Source: Dyadobacter soli (GTDB lineage Bacteria; Bacteroidota; Bacteroidia; Cytophagales; Spirosomataceae). Taken from it: a stretch of DNA of 64,000 nt. The notes below the pieces were generated by a model. It had not been told where the DNA came from. It saw only the letters and a list, made by a program, of their open reading frames with translations, and ran no database searches. A program made the translations under genes and the position numbers. Location: NCBI RefSeq assembly GCF_900101885.1, contig NZ_FNAN01000005.1, positions 1-64,000 of the forward strand, in the 5' to 3' direction. Position 1 is the first letter of the stretch; every line of letters starts with the position of its first letter. Of this stretch, positions 9,433-19,888 are shown in pieces.

Positions 9433-9767
9433 TTATCGAATTGTAGGTAATTAACAAATTCGTAATTAGAATCTGTTTAAATAAGCACTTTAAAAGGAAA
9501 GCGAAAACGCCAGTGTGTGATGTTTTGGGTAAAGCCACGCAATATACCCATAAAAAATATTTGGCTTATTATGGGAATGGCAAAATTTTCTATCACTAAT
9601 ATGCATTTGGCCGATTAATTACAATTATTATCGAAATATTGATAAAGATGTAACGAACCTCCGTATTGGTTACCATTTTGGAAAGCTGCAATCGCCATTT
9701 TCGGTGACTTGGAGGATTACAAAAAGCGTATGAGTAAAATATAAAAAGTGTTAGAATGACATAAGAA
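9433..9767. other. Non-coding region upstream of gltB
   Basis: An AT-rich gap between the gltB start and the terminator of the STAS gene operon. It must contain the gltB promoter on the minus strand, but I found no clean TAnnTTTG box in that direction and no obvious operator. There is no credible open frame. Confidence 0.4.
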
Positions 9768-9797
9768 AAACGTCCCGCCGGGCTCGGCGGGACGTTT
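9768..9797 (-). terminator. Strong terminator after the batB-batC-purC-STAS run
   Basis: Thirteen-base stem AAACGTCCCGCCG / CGGCGGGACGTTT with a four-base loop. On the minus strand it is followed by TTTTTCTTAT. It lies 34 bases past the STAS gene stop. Confidence 0.9.
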
Positions 9798-9830
9798 CCA
9801 TAAATAGCTGAAAATTATACTATTCAAATA

Positions 9831-11239
<1,409 letters not shown>

Positions 11240-11255
11240 TAGATTATTGGTAAAA

Positions 11256-11975
11256 TTACCATTCGATTTCGCTCTTTTGACCGGGCTTTTGATTGTATTG
11301 CTTGCGCCGGAGCTGGTAAATATATTGGGATTCGTTCGATTTCATGGCATCCAGAATGGCGCGGGCCTGTTCTTCGGTCATGTTCATCGCTTTCAGGCTT
11401 TTGAGCAATTCCTCCTTTTTAACATCCTCGCTCACTTCCCGTATTTCCTGCGGCGGCGCAGGGGGCGGTGCCGGCTGCACCTGGTTAGGCTGCTGCTGGT
11501 TCGATCTCCGCTTCCGTGTTGTGACATCCGATGGTTGGTCTATGCCGGAGAAGCTCTTTTTCAGGATAATATAATTGGTACGGGCCAATGCATTTCCCGG
11601 TTCGATGCGCAATGCGGTCCGCAGGCTGGTCAATGCGCTGGCTGTGTCCTTTTTACTTACGAGGATCAATGCGATCTGTGCATTGGCTATGGAAGCAATG
11701 CTGTTGTTATCGATGTCGCTAAGGAGTCGGTAATGTTTCAAAGCCTGTTTGTAGTCGCCCGCTTTATACAAAGAATGGGCCAAGTTTAGTCTTGCAGCCG
11801 GATCTGAAAATAGCGATCCGTAGGTAATTTGCCGGTACAGCTCGGCCGATCTGGTAAATTCCTTTTTCTGAAAAGCCTGCTCGGCATCCAGCTTTCGCTG
11901 GTTCGCCTTGGTAATGGAATCGAACGTACGGTTATCCCAAAGCCAGAGCAGGACATAAAGGATCAGAGACGTCAT
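11256..11975 (-). CDS. batC: BatC-like TPR protein
   Basis: 239 residues. An N-terminal hydrophobic segment (ILYVLLWLW) anchors or exports the protein. TPR-like helices with [23 protein letters not shown] run from about residue 30 to 140. A Pro/Gln-rich linker (PPPAPP) follows. The C-terminal [26 protein letters not shown] block is the usual end of BatC proteins. In Bacteroides the bat genes were linked to aerotolerance, and the products are thought to form an envelope complex. It starts 38 bases after the von Willebrand gene batB. batA, batD and the MoxR ATPase that usually accompany it are not next to it here. Confidence 0.75.
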   Translation of the reverse strand: MTSLILYVLLWLWDNRTFDSITKANQRKLDAEQAFQKKEFTRSAELYRQITYGSLFSDPAARLNLAHSLYKAGDYKQALKHYRLLSDIDNNSIASIANAQIALILVSKKDTASALTSLRTALRIEPGNALARTNYIILKKSFSGIDQPSDVTTRKRRSNQQQPNQVQPAPPPAPPQEIREVSEDVKKEELLKSLKAMNMTEEQARAILDAMKSNESQYIYQLRRKQYNQKPGQKSEIEW

Positions 11976-12013
11976 AGCGGTTCACATTTGCGTGCAAAAA
12001 TAGGGAATTGCGC

Positions 12014-12976
12014 TTACAGTCGAAACGTTCCGATGGTAATTAGTACATCGAGCAATATGAGCACCAGTGCCGCGCCGAGGAAATAATAGTATTTGTTCGA
12101 AACGACCGTGATCGTCCGCGAATCCACCAATGCGCCTTCCGCCTGGTTGATATCGCTGACCAGCTTCTGGATATCGTTTTTGGAATTGTTCAACTCATAA
12201 TAGCTCCCGCGCGACGAGTTGGCAATGCTGCGCAGGAAATTCTCGTCCAGTTTGCTGATCACCAGCTTGTCGTTTTTATCCATCAACGGCTTCCCGTTCT
12301 GCTGGATGCTGATGCCCACTTTGGTACCCACGGCCACCGAATACACCCCGATGCCGAACCGCCGGAGGTTATTGAACAATGCATTGCTGCAACTGCTGCT
12401 GTTTTCGCCGTCTGTGAAAAGCACCATCATCTTGGCCCGACTTGTCGGGTCGGCGGAGTTCATGAGCTTGTTGTAGGCCATTTCAATCGCGCCGCACACG
12501 TTGGTGCCATTCGTGGGCAGCAAATCCGTTTGCAGCGACTGGATGAACAGTTCTAGCGCGGCCGCGTCATACGTGAGCGGCACGTGTATGTACGCGTTGT
12601 TCGAGAAAATGATGATCCCGATCCGGTTGGCCCGTTCGTTCTCGATGAAGCGGTTAAGTTCGAACTTTACTTTTTCCAGCCGCGAGGGCGTCACATCCGC
12701 CGCGTCCATCGACTTCGAAAGATCGACGACCATGAATATGTCCTTACCCTTCGCCTGAATGTCGCGTTCTGCCTCGCCGAACGACGGCCCGAGGAGGCTG
12801 ATGATCAAAAGTGAGAAGGTAATGCTGCGTAAAAATAGCTTGATGATAAGCGTCCGGGCGGTCGTTTGGAGCTGCCTTGCGATCCGAACAGTGCGGATAA
12901 TGTAGGCTGTGTAAGCGAAAATGAAAAAAAATATAAAAAAATATTCAGTGCTCTCAAAGGGGTAATTCCAGTTCAT
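12014..12976 (-). CDS. batB: BatB-like von Willebrand factor A membrane protein
   Basis: 321 residues from the ATG at 12976; a longer frame to 13024 lacks a better start. Two membrane helices lie near residues 12-28 and 46-63, followed by a VWA domain whose metal-ion site begins DLSKS (85-89) and continues with FTDGEN. A final helix, YYYFLGAALVLILLDVL, closes the protein. This helix-helix-VWA-helix layout is that of BatA/BatB. The VWA domain would face the periplasm and bind partners through Mg. It heads the batB-batC-purC-STAS run, divergent from the tRNA cluster. Confidence 0.8.
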   Translation of the reverse strand: MNWNYPFESTEYFFIFFFIFAYTAYIIRTVRIARQLQTTARTLIIKLFLRSITFSLLIISLLGPSFGEAERDIQAKGKDIFMVVDLSKSMDAADVTPSRLEKVKFELNRFIENERANRIGIIIFSNNAYIHVPLTYDAAALELFIQSLQTDLLPTNGTNVCGAIEMAYNKLMNSADPTSRAKMMVLFTDGENSSSCSNALFNNLRRFGIGVYSVAVGTKVGISIQQNGKPLMDKNDKLVISKLDENFLRSIANSSRGSYYELNNSKNDIQKLVSDINQAEGALVDSRTITVVSNKYYYFLGAALVLILLDVLITIGTFRL

Positions 12977-13054
12977 AATGAACGCATTGTGTAATTTAAA
13001 CTTGGGCAAAAATAGGCATTTCAAGCTTCTGGTGAAGTTTTTTTTCTTTGAATG

Positions 13055-13087
13055 TTTGCTTTTCTGAAAAAAGACCAGCTATATTTG
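13055..13087 (+). promoter_or_regulatory. Promoter of the tRNA-Ser(GCT) gene or tRNA cluster
   Basis: A -33 TTTG (13055-13058) and a perfect -7 TATATTTG (13080-13087) are spaced by 21 bases. The -7 box ends 22 bases before the tRNA 5' end. Confidence 0.7.
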
Positions 13088-13109
13088 CACTCCCGAACGA
13101 CGGAAGAAC

Positions 13110-13196
13110 GGAGGGATGGGTGAGTGGCTGAAACCAGTAGTTTGCTAAACTGCCGTACTCGCAAGGGTACCGCGGGTTCGAATCCCGCTTCCTCCA
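13110..13196 (+). tRNA. tRNA-Ser (anticodon GCT)
   Basis: 87 bases. Acceptor GGAGGGA / TTCCTCC, anticodon stem GTAGT / ACTGC around TTGCTAA, long variable arm and T arm GCGGG TTCGAAT CCCGC. CCA is not encoded. The base after the acceptor is A, whereas tRNA-Ser usually carries G at the discriminator position. Confidence 0.93.
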
Positions 13197-13253
13197 CAGC
13201 GGTTTCCGAACGTTCACCAAAGGGGTCTTTCTTAAAGTAGAAAGAAAATAATT

Positions 13254-13328
<75 letters not shown>

Positions 13329-13337
13329 AAAAAGATA

Positions 13338-13390
13338 AGGCAGTAAGCCGTAGCAGTTTAAACTGTGAATCGCTGACTGCCTATTTTTTT
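13338..13390 (+). terminator. Probable terminator after tRNA-Pro
   Basis: AGGCAGT and ACTGCCT form the base of an imperfect hairpin that also contains CAGTTTAAACTG. Seven Ts follow. It separates tRNA-Pro from tRNA-Arg. Confidence 0.55.
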
Positions 13391-13416
13391 AGAATAAAAT
13401 TAATATTTGGATTATC

Positions 13417-13490
13417 GGTCCCGTAGCTCAGCTGGATAGAGCAACTGCCTTCTAAGCAGTAGGTCTTGTGTTCGAATCACAACGGGATCA
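13417..13490 (+). tRNA. tRNA-Arg (anticodon TCT)
   Basis: 74 bases. Acceptor GGTCCCG / CGGGATC (one G-T pair), anticodon stem ACTGC / GCAGT around loop CTTCTAA, and T arm TTGTG TTCGAAT CACAA. CCA is not encoded. A promoter-like AATATTTG lies just upstream. Confidence 0.94.
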
Positions 13491-13500
13491 CTTCAAAATC

Positions 13501-13532
13501 AAGCACTTAGATTAACTTCTAAGTGCTTTTTT
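13501..13532 (+). terminator. Terminator after tRNA-Arg
   Basis: Stem AAGCACTTAG / CTAAGTGCTT followed by a T-tract, 11 bases past the tRNA 3' end. Confidence 0.85.
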
Positions 13533-13584
13533 GTGCCATATGGGACTTTTTAACAGTCCTTCAATCCGTTTAATTACCAATATA

Positions 13585-14178
13585 ATGTGCATTCCTTTTA
13601 AGAGAATCGTTAATCATTCCCTTCTCTTACTTTTTATTGCAACTACCTGCTCTCTGGTGATCAGTTGCACTTCGGTCAGGCAAACGCCAAAAATATTGGA
13701 TGAGGATGTCCCGAATGTACACCTGGCCTATCAGGTCCAGCAAATCGAGATCGTCGACAAAAGAAGAAATGTTTCAGCGGGTGAAATGAAAATTCCGAAG
13801 TTTTCGACTCCGAAAAGCTATACCAGGCATTCGCCAGCCGTTACAGTCGAGCATCGGCAAGAAATAGAGGATTTTTTCAATCATAATATCAAGGGTTCTG
13901 GCCCGTCCGTACAGGCGATCGTCGTTTTGGTGGATGCCTACAAGGAGTTTTCCGCCACGGCGATGACTGAAAGAGAAAGGTCGCATGTCAGGATGGAGAT
14001 TACTTTGTATGATTCGACGACGGATAAACCGCTCGTTTTCTGCGAATCCACGGCTGATTTTGGTGTAGAATCGCTCGATGCGGATCAGAAAAAAACGGAA
14101 AAAATCTATCGATACGTTCTCCGGCAGGCGATTTACAAATGCTTCAAATCCATTGCGATGAACGATGACGAGGAGTAA
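13585..14178 (+). CDS. Hypothetical lipoprotein
   Basis: 197 residues from the ATG at 13585. A frame to 13531 exists, but this start places the signal peptide properly: basic FKR, a long hydrophobic core and a lipobox ending VISC near residue 28, so a lipid-anchored envelope protein is likely. The mature part has a predicted mixed alpha/beta make-up with VQAIVVLVDAYKEF and a positively charged end (YVLRQAIYKCFKSI). I do not recognise a family. It stands alone, between the tRNA cluster and a convergent AraC gene. Confidence 0.6.
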   Translation: MCIPFKRIVNHSLLLLFIATTCSLVISCTSVRQTPKILDEDVPNVHLAYQVQQIEIVDKRRNVSAGEMKIPKFSTPKSYTRHSPAVTVEHRQEIEDFFNHNIKGSGPSVQAIVVLVDAYKEFSATAMTERERSHVRMEITLYDSTTDKPLVFCESTADFGVESLDADQKKTEKIYRYVLRQAIYKCFKSIAMNDDEE

Positions 14179-14340
14179 AACGGAGTCCGTCCCCAAACCT
14201 TTTGCTCGTTGCCAACAGCCCAGATATGAAGGCGTTGATTGGCCGTTTTACCGCTGATCAGTTCACCAATAAAATCGGCCATACCTTCTTTAATTGGGTG
14301 TGATAACAACGTGGTATCACTATTCATTTGATTGCTGAGC
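14178..14340 (-). pseudogene. Remnant of a DUF2268-like putative Zn-protease gene
   Basis: About 50 minus-strand codons read HPIKEGMADFIGELISGK then NQRLHIWAVGNEQKVW before the frame runs into unrelated sequence. The pattern IxEGxADFIxELIxG...N..L..W....E..LW matches my memory of the C-terminal half of DUF2268-type predicted metalloproteases in Bacteroidota. The HExxH part and the C-terminus are missing. The fragment lies directly downstream of the AraC gene and overlaps the end of the convergent lipoprotein gene. Confidence 0.45.
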
Positions 14341-14342
14341 CA

Positions 14343-15173
14343 TCAGGAATGTTTATAAAGCGATTCAGTCAGATAGCTCCCGGTAAATTTTAGAACTTCC
14401 CTGTAAAAATGGCTGCTGTCGTAGTACCCGAATTCACATGGGTCAAAACCCTCGGCGGTCATATAGGCGGTCAGTGCAGTCCTGGCCCGGAGTATTGAAA
14501 AATAGCCTTTTGGATTAATCCCGATGACGCGGTGAAAATAGCGGTTGATACTTTTGGATGTCGTAAAATGTTTTTCTGCGAGCTGGCTTACGTTGAATTG
14601 TAAACGCGTTTCCTGATAAGTTTCGGTTAAGTCCTGGACAAACGTCAGATAATGATCGGTTTTCCTTTCCTGATACCTGTTTTGTAAATATTCCTCAGCA
14701 ATTTTCTGGCGAACAGCAAAAGTTGGACCGTTCCTGATCTGCCCGATGATATGCGTCGGGAGAATGTGATGGAGCGGTATTATTTTCCCTTTGAGTTGGA
14801 CCTGGGATATTGCCAGGATCGCTTCCAATCCGCCCGGCTTAAATTTGATGGTGAAAATCCGGTCGCCGGGCAGGTTGAGGCGGGTGGTGTGAACGTCCCG
14901 CAGGACTAAGATATCCGCATCAGCATGGACATTCCAGATGGAAGTGTTCAGGGAAATTTGGTAGGGATTGCCCAGGTTAATGTATATGGTAGGCGTCCAG
15001 CTGGGAAACATTTCAACCGTAAACCCGCTGTCGTTGACAATGGATTCGGAGAAAAAATCGATATGTTTCGCCAGTTCGCCGCATGGCTGGGCGAACGTAT
15101 AGTGATTGCGTATCGGGTCGAATATTTCTTTCAATTGTCCGTTTTTTACCTTGACGAAGATACTGGCCCTCAC
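14343..15173 (-). CDS. AraC family transcriptional regulator
   Basis: 276 residues from a GTG at 15173; the start is uncertain because no ATG lies near. The N-terminal half has the DUF6597-like cupin-type pattern (FFSESIVNDSG...TIYINLGNP). The C-terminal third holds two AraC helix-turn-helix units: NVSQLAEKHFTTSKSINRYFHRVIGINPKGY near residue 200, and FDPCEFGYYDSSHFYREVLKFTG near 250. It is divergent from the secreted hydrolase gene, whose promoter overlaps its first codons, so it may control that gene. The DUF2268-like remnant sits at its 3' end. Confidence 0.85.
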   Translation of the reverse strand: MRASIFVKVKNGQLKEIFDPIRNHYTFAQPCGELAKHIDFFSESIVNDSGFTVEMFPSWTPTIYINLGNPYQISLNTSIWNVHADADILVLRDVHTTRLNLPGDRIFTIKFKPGGLEAILAISQVQLKGKIIPLHHILPTHIIGQIRNGPTFAVRQKIAEEYLQNRYQERKTDHYLTFVQDLTETYQETRLQFNVSQLAEKHFTTSKSINRYFHRVIGINPKGYFSILRARTALTAYMTAEGFDPCEFGYYDSSHFYREVLKFTGSYLTESLYKHS

Positions 15174-15182
15174 CTACATTTG
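15151..15182 (+). promoter_or_regulatory. Likely promoter of the secreted hydrolase gene
   Basis: A -33 TTG (15151-15153) and a perfect -7 TACATTTG (15175-15182) are spaced by 21 bases. The ATG follows 15 bases after the box, so the leader would be very short. The box overlaps the start of the divergent AraC gene. Confidence 0.5.
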
Positions 15183-15197
15183 GAAGAAAAAGCACTT

Positions 15198-16697
15198 ATG
15201 CATCACCTAATTACCTGTTTTTTCATTGTTATCATTTGCAGCAACCCCATTTGTGCGCAGTTTGCAAAAATCGAGGAGTCCGGCTGTGATTTCCGGATCG
15301 ATCCCGAGGTGTTGAAACTAGTCCCGGACAATGCGAAGCAATCCTACATTTCCGGTCCGAACCTGCCCGACAGCAGCTTTAAAAAGCAATGCGGCTACCT
15401 GGTCGTTCCAGAGAATCGGGGCAAGAAAAATTCCCGGCTGATTAAACTGCCGTTCATAGTCGTCAGGAGCAAAAATCCGGACAAACACAGCGACCCGGTG
15501 CTTTTTACCGCCGGCGGGCCGGGCGGGAGTTCATTGGGTATGGCGACATGGCTGGCGAAAAGTCCTTTTATTGAAAGCCGGGATTGCATTGTTTTCGAGC
15601 AGCGCGGTACCCGCTTCGCATTGCCTTACTTGCGTACATTCGAGCTCGACAAAGCGCTAAAAGAAGCCACCCGCCGCAATCTCGATAAAGATAGTATGGC
15701 AATTGTCGGTGTTAAAAAGTATAGGAAGGAGCTCGAAAAGCGGGGGATCGATCTTACCGGCTATAACACCGACGAAACCGTTTCCGATATTCACGATCTG
15801 CTGAAAGCACTGAAAATCGACTCGGTAAACCTGTTCGGGGTATCGTACAGCGGCGGCTTGATGACGGCGGTTTTGCAGCGGGACCCGACCCGGATTCGCT
15901 CCCTGATCCTCGATTCGCCATTGCCAACTTTCGTGCCTATCGACGAAGATGAGCCCGTCAATTTCATGGAAGCGCTCCATATTTATTTTGAAAGCCTCGC
16001 CAGCGATTCGACAGGACAAAAGCTTCACGGCAACCTCAGGAGTCGCTTTCATAATTATTTCAGTGCTATCGCTACCAAAACGTTCGAACTGCCTTACCTC
16101 GAAGCCGGCACAAAGGATTCTATCCGCATAAAGTACATGAAGAACGAGCTTCTGACCATCATACTCGACAAGCTCTACGACGATTCAGGGCGAAAGGAGC
16201 TACCGCGCATCATTGCAGACCTCGAAAGCGGCAATCACCAGCCCTACATGCGCCGTTACTTTGATGACTTCTTCCGCAGGAACGGAGCGCCGGACGGCAT
16301 GCGCCTTTCAGTATATTGTGCAGACCAGACTGCCTACCATTCCGAAAAAGTACGCCGGGATTTGGACAAGATTTATCCGTATCTGGCTGGTTTTCACATT
16401 AATGACGTTTACCGGGAAATGTGCGATTGCTGGAAGGTCCCGCCCATCAACCCGGCTACGAAGCAGCCATTCTATTCGGATAAGCCCGTCCTGCTCGCGG
16501 ACGGTGAGCTCGATCCCGCATGTCGGCCCCTGTACATCGATCGCATTGCGCACTACATGCCCAATAGTCAGAGGTTTCTGCTTAAAAACAGGAGTCACGG
16601 TGTGATCGGGACTTCCATGAGTGCAATCATAAGGGCATTTCTGGCTGAGCCTTATCGGAGAATAGTGTCGGCAGACAGAAATATCATCAGTTACTGA
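15198..16697 (+). CDS. Secreted alpha/beta hydrolase, tripeptidyl-aminopeptidase type
   Basis: 499 residues from the ATG at 15198. The frame is open back to 14925, but that part overlaps the divergent AraC gene and would bury the signal peptide (LITCFFIVIICSNPICA). The catalytic triad is visible: Ser in FGVSYSGG near residue 217, Asp in LLADGELDPACRP near 435, and His in LKNRSHG near 468. The oxyanion loop is TAGGPGGSS. A cap domain lies between strand 6 and the Asp loop. Relatives are the Streptomyces tripeptidyl aminopeptidases and prolyl-aminopeptidase-like enzymes, which release N-terminal peptides. It would work in the periplasm or outside. The divergent AraC gene is its likeliest regulator. 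Confidence 0.85.
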   Translation: MHHLITCFFIVIICSNPICAQFAKIEESGCDFRIDPEVLKLVPDNAKQSYISGPNLPDSSFKKQCGYLVVPENRGKKNSRLIKLPFIVVRSKNPDKHSDPVLFTAGGPGGSSLGMATWLAKSPFIESRDCIVFEQRGTRFALPYLRTFELDKALKEATRRNLDKDSMAIVGVKKYRKELEKRGIDLTGYNTDETVSDIHDLLKALKIDSVNLFGVSYSGGLMTAVLQRDPTRIRSLILDSPLPTFVPIDEDEPVNFMEALHIYFESLASDSTGQKLHGNLRSRFHNYFSAIATKTFELPYLEAGTKDSIRIKYMKNELLTIILDKLYDDSGRKELPRIIADLESGNHQPYMRRYFDDFFRRNGAPDGMRLSVYCADQTAYHSEKVRRDLDKIYPYLAGFHINDVYREMCDCWKVPPINPATKQPFYSDKPVLLADGELDPACRPLYIDRIAHYMPNSQRFLLKNRSHGVIGTSMSAIIRAFLAEPYRRIVSADRNIISY

Positions 16698-16771
16698 AAC
16701 GTGCGATGAAACGGGTACCAAGTAAAAAACACGGTATTTGGGCTTCTTAGCTCAAAATCACCGATTTATCC

Positions 16772-19183
16772 ATGGTATCGCACTACATCAAAATTGCTCT
16801 CCGCCATATTCAGCGACACTATATCATTAGCATCGTCAACATTGGTGGGCTGGCGATCGGGCTCACGGCTACGCTGCTTGTAGCTGCTTATGTCGCAAAC
16901 GAGTATAGCCACGATCGCTTTCATGCCAATGGGGAGCGGATCGTAAAGGTGGAATTCAATCATAATGATGGAGAAAAGTCCTATACCGTGCCGTGGCTTT
17001 CATATGAATTCGGCAGGGTAGTCAGGGAGCAATGCCCCGAAGTCCGGCAGTTTGGCAGGATAACGGACCAAAGTTTTCGAAGCAAATTGGTACAAAGCGA
17101 TGCGCAGCACAAAGATTATGAAGCCGGCTTTGTAGCAGCCGACAATAATTTCCTGCAAATGTTTTCTTTTGAATTGATTAAAGGAGACAAAAAAACGGCC
17201 CTGACAAAACCGAATACGGTCCTGCTCACGGAAAGAATGGCCAACAAATATTTTGGAGAGCAGAATCCCGTTGGAAAAACCATTACTTACGACAAAACGC
17301 AGTTGTTCGAAGTGGTTGGCGTAATAAAGGACCTTCCTTACAATTCGACGATCAAATTCGATTTTCTGAGCGATCTCATCTCTTTCCGTGCCCGTGAAGT
17401 GCGGGATCTGAAAGATTATCTGGGCAAAGAATTGCTGAAAGAACGAATCAAAGAAGTAAATGCCTCCGGATCGTATCATACCTATCTTCTGCTGGCGCCG
17501 AATGGTAGCCGCGAGGCAGTGGCCCGGAAAATTCCTTCGTTACTCACTCCTTCTTCCAAAATAACGGATGCGCGTGACAGCTACGACCTTTTTCCGCTTT
17601 TCGATTTGTATTTTGAAAGGGAAGATGAATCGGCAAAGCAAAGAGCTATTGTCTTTTCGGTCATCGGGCTGCTCACCCTTTCGCTGGCTTTGTGCAATTA
17701 TGTCAACCTTACAACCGCCTCATCTTCCAGCCGGGCCGGCGAGGTTTCCGTTAGAAAAGTGGTGGGAGGTCAAAGATTTGCATTGATTTTGCAATTCTAC
17801 CTCGAATCGGCGATCTATGTCACGTTCGCATTTGGATTGGCCACGGGGTTATTTTTTGCTTTGAAAGATTATTTTTACCGCTCGCTCGAACTGCCGGTCA
17901 ATGCCTCTTTTCTGAAAAATCCCTGGTTTATTTTTTCATTGGCCGGCTTCTACATTACGAGCATAGTTCTTTCCGGGGGATACCCGGCGTTTCTTCTCTC
18001 GCGATTGTCCCCGGGACAAATTTTCAGGGGCAGCTTTGGTACAATGGGCAGCGCCGCGCATGCACGGAAGGTTTTTACAGTTTTCCAATTCACCGTTTCC
18101 ATCGCACTCATCATTGGTTCCATACTGATTACCAGTCAAATGCAGCTTTTGCAGAAGAAGAATCTGGGCATTAGCCGGGACAGAATTGTAACCGTATTCC
18201 TGGATCGTGAAGACGGGCTGTCAAAACATTATCGCGAGATCAGGCAGGATGTGGAAAATCTCTCGGGCGTGGAGTCGGTTACGTCGTCCAGTTTGCTGAT
18301 GTACTACCCTTACGGCAATGTTGTCGAGTTGGAAAAACTGAATAGTGACAAAAAGATAAATGTGAGTTATTTCCCGGTGGACGATCATTTTGTTGAAACA
18401 ATGCAGATCCGGTGGGTGGCGGGACCACGGAAGTCGACGAATGGAAAAAAAGGGAGCGGTTTCGTTCTCAATGAAACCGCGGCGAAGGAGCTGGGGGTCA
18501 ATACCGGCAATTACAGCCAGACAGTGAACCTGGGCGGTGGTGTGAAGCGGGATTTGTTGGGCATTGTCAGGGATTTCCATTTCACTTCGCTTAACGAGAA
18601 GATCAAGCCAATGGCATTACAAATGGGAAGCGACACGATTTTTCACGATTATCTGTACATCAGACTGGGAAAAAATGCAGACGCTCCAAAAACCCTGGCT
18701 TCCATCGAAAAAGTCTACAACCGGTTCAGGAATAACCGGCCATTCGAATATGCGTTCCTGGATGAGACTTATAACAAAATGTATCGTAATGAGCAGAAAA
18801 CGGGCCGGATCGTTTTCTGGTTTACCGGTGTAGCCATCGTCATTGCCTGTCTGGGGCTATTTGGACTGACGGTTTTTTCCGCGGAGCAGCGCAAAAAAGA
18901 AATCGGTATCCGTAAAGTGCTCGGCGCGACGGTGATGAGCATTGTCGCAATGCTTTCCAAAGACTTTCTGAAACTGATATGCATATCCGTTTTACTGGCG
19001 TCACCGCTTGCCTATCTGGCGACGAAACGCTGGCTGGAAGATTTTGCGTACCGCATTTCTATAAGTTGGTGGGTGTTTGTTCTGGCGGGGGCGGCAGGCT
19101 TGTGCATTGCCATCGTCACGATCAGCTTCCATGGTTTCAAGGCGGCAAAAGCAAATCCTGTCAAATCGTTGAAAACGAATTGA
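16772..19183 (+). CDS. ABC transporter permease, FtsX/MacB type
   Basis: 803 residues with the tandem FtsX-like layout of Bacteroidota. It has an N-terminal helix (ISIVNIGGLAIGLTATLLVAAYV), a large periplasmic MacB_PCD domain, three helices including FSVIGLLTLSLALCNYVNL, a fourth core near residue 430, a second periplasmic domain and the C-terminal trio ending WWVFVLAGAAGLCIA. The cytoplasmic coupling loop SAEQRKKEIGIRKVLGA is near residue 705. No ATPase gene is next to it. Members of this group usually act in lipoprotein, peptide or drug export or in stress response; the substrate cannot be read from sequence. It converges with the NarL regulator gene. Confidence 0.88.
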   Translation: MVSHYIKIALRHIQRHYIISIVNIGGLAIGLTATLLVAAYVANEYSHDRFHANGERIVKVEFNHNDGEKSYTVPWLSYEFGRVVREQCPEVRQFGRITDQSFRSKLVQSDAQHKDYEAGFVAADNNFLQMFSFELIKGDKKTALTKPNTVLLTERMANKYFGEQNPVGKTITYDKTQLFEVVGVIKDLPYNSTIKFDFLSDLISFRAREVRDLKDYLGKELLKERIKEVNASGSYHTYLLLAPNGSREAVARKIPSLLTPSSKITDARDSYDLFPLFDLYFEREDESAKQRAIVFSVIGLLTLSLALCNYVNLTTASSSSRAGEVSVRKVVGGQRFALILQFYLESAIYVTFAFGLATGLFFALKDYFYRSLELPVNASFLKNPWFIFSLAGFYITSIVLSGGYPAFLLSRLSPGQIFRGSFGTMGSAAHARKVFTVFQFTVSIALIIGSILITSQMQLLQKKNLGISRDRIVTVFLDREDGLSKHYREIRQDVENLSGVESVTSSSLLMYYPYGNVVELEKLNSDKKINVSYFPVDDHFVETMQIRWVAGPRKSTNGKKGSGFVLNETAAKELGVNTGNYSQTVNLGGGVKRDLLGIVRDFHFTSLNEKIKPMALQMGSDTIFHDYLYIRLGKNADAPKTLASIEKVYNRFRNNRPFEYAFLDETYNKMYRNEQKTGRIVFWFTGVAIVIACLGLFGLTVFSAEQRKKEIGIRKVLGATVMSIVAMLSKDFLKLICISVLLASPLAYLATKRWLEDFAYRISISWWVFVLAGAAGLCIAIVTISFHGFKAAKANPVKSLKTN

Positions 19184-19246
19184 ATATTTCGGTTTGTTTT
19201 GGTGGCTCCTACTATCGTGGGTAACTCATGGTAGGCAAAATATTCT

Positions 19247-19885
19247 TCAACGCGTCAGCCCAAGCTCCGCGGCCATCCGTACCACGGTAGCGGTATTAGG
19301 TACCCCGAATTTCTCTTTCAGGTTCTTCCGATGGCTCTCCACAGTATGGGTACTGATAAATAGCTCGGCGGCAATTTGCTGGGTCGTATAGCCCTGGCCG
19401 ATCAGTTCCAGGATCTCTTTTTCACGACGGGTGAGGCGGGGTATTTCTTTGGGTTCGGTGCCGGGCGCTTCGTTGAGGGCTTTCTGGGTTTCGGCACAGA
19501 GGTATATCTGCCCTTGCATGGCGGCTTGCAATGCAGCTACAATGTCGTCGCCGATGGCGTTTTTGAGCACATAACCACTCGCGCCGCTTTGCAGCATGTT
19601 CATGATCACGCTCCGTTCATTGTGGATGCTGAGAGCTACAATGCGGATTTCGGGATGCACTTGCTTTACCTGCTGGCACAAGGTAACGCCGCTGATGTCG
19701 GGTAGGTTGATGTCCATCAGCATTACCTGGGGAATGTCGCTGCCGGGCGGGGGATTGTCCAGTGCCGCCAAAGCGGTGGCCGCCTGATCGAATATGCCTG
19801 TCACGCGCACGCCGTCGCGGGATTCGAGCAGGTTTTTCAGTCCTTGTAAAACAATAGGGTGGTCGTCGATGATGAAAACGTTCAT
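19247..19885 (-). CDS. NarL/LuxR family response regulator
   Basis: 212 residues. The receiver domain has the acid pair DD at 7-8, phosphoacceptor Asp in VMLMDINLPD, and Lys in YVLKNAIGDD. The LuxR helix-turn-helix is PRLTRREKEILELIGQGYTTQQIAAELFISTHTVESHRKNL near residues 148-190. It starts three bases after the stop of the TPR histidine kinase gene, its obvious partner, and is the last gene of the seven-gene operon. All receiver residues are intact, unlike two of the regulators at 41-50 kb. Confidence 0.93.
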   Translation of the reverse strand: MNVFIIDDHPIVLQGLKNLLESRDGVRVTGIFDQAATALAALDNPPPGSDIPQVMLMDINLPDISGVTLCQQVKQVHPEIRIVALSIHNERSVIMNMLQSGASGYVLKNAIGDDIVAALQAAMQGQIYLCAETQKALNEAPGTEPKEIPRLTRREKEILELIGQGYTTQQIAAELFISTHTVESHRKNLKEKFGVPNTATVVRMAAELGLTR

Positions 19886-19888
19886 AGG

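Noticed and set aside
14925..15197. N-terminal 91-codon extension of the secreted hydrolase
   Set aside because: It overlaps the divergent AraC gene and would bury the signal peptide; the ATG at 15198 fits better.
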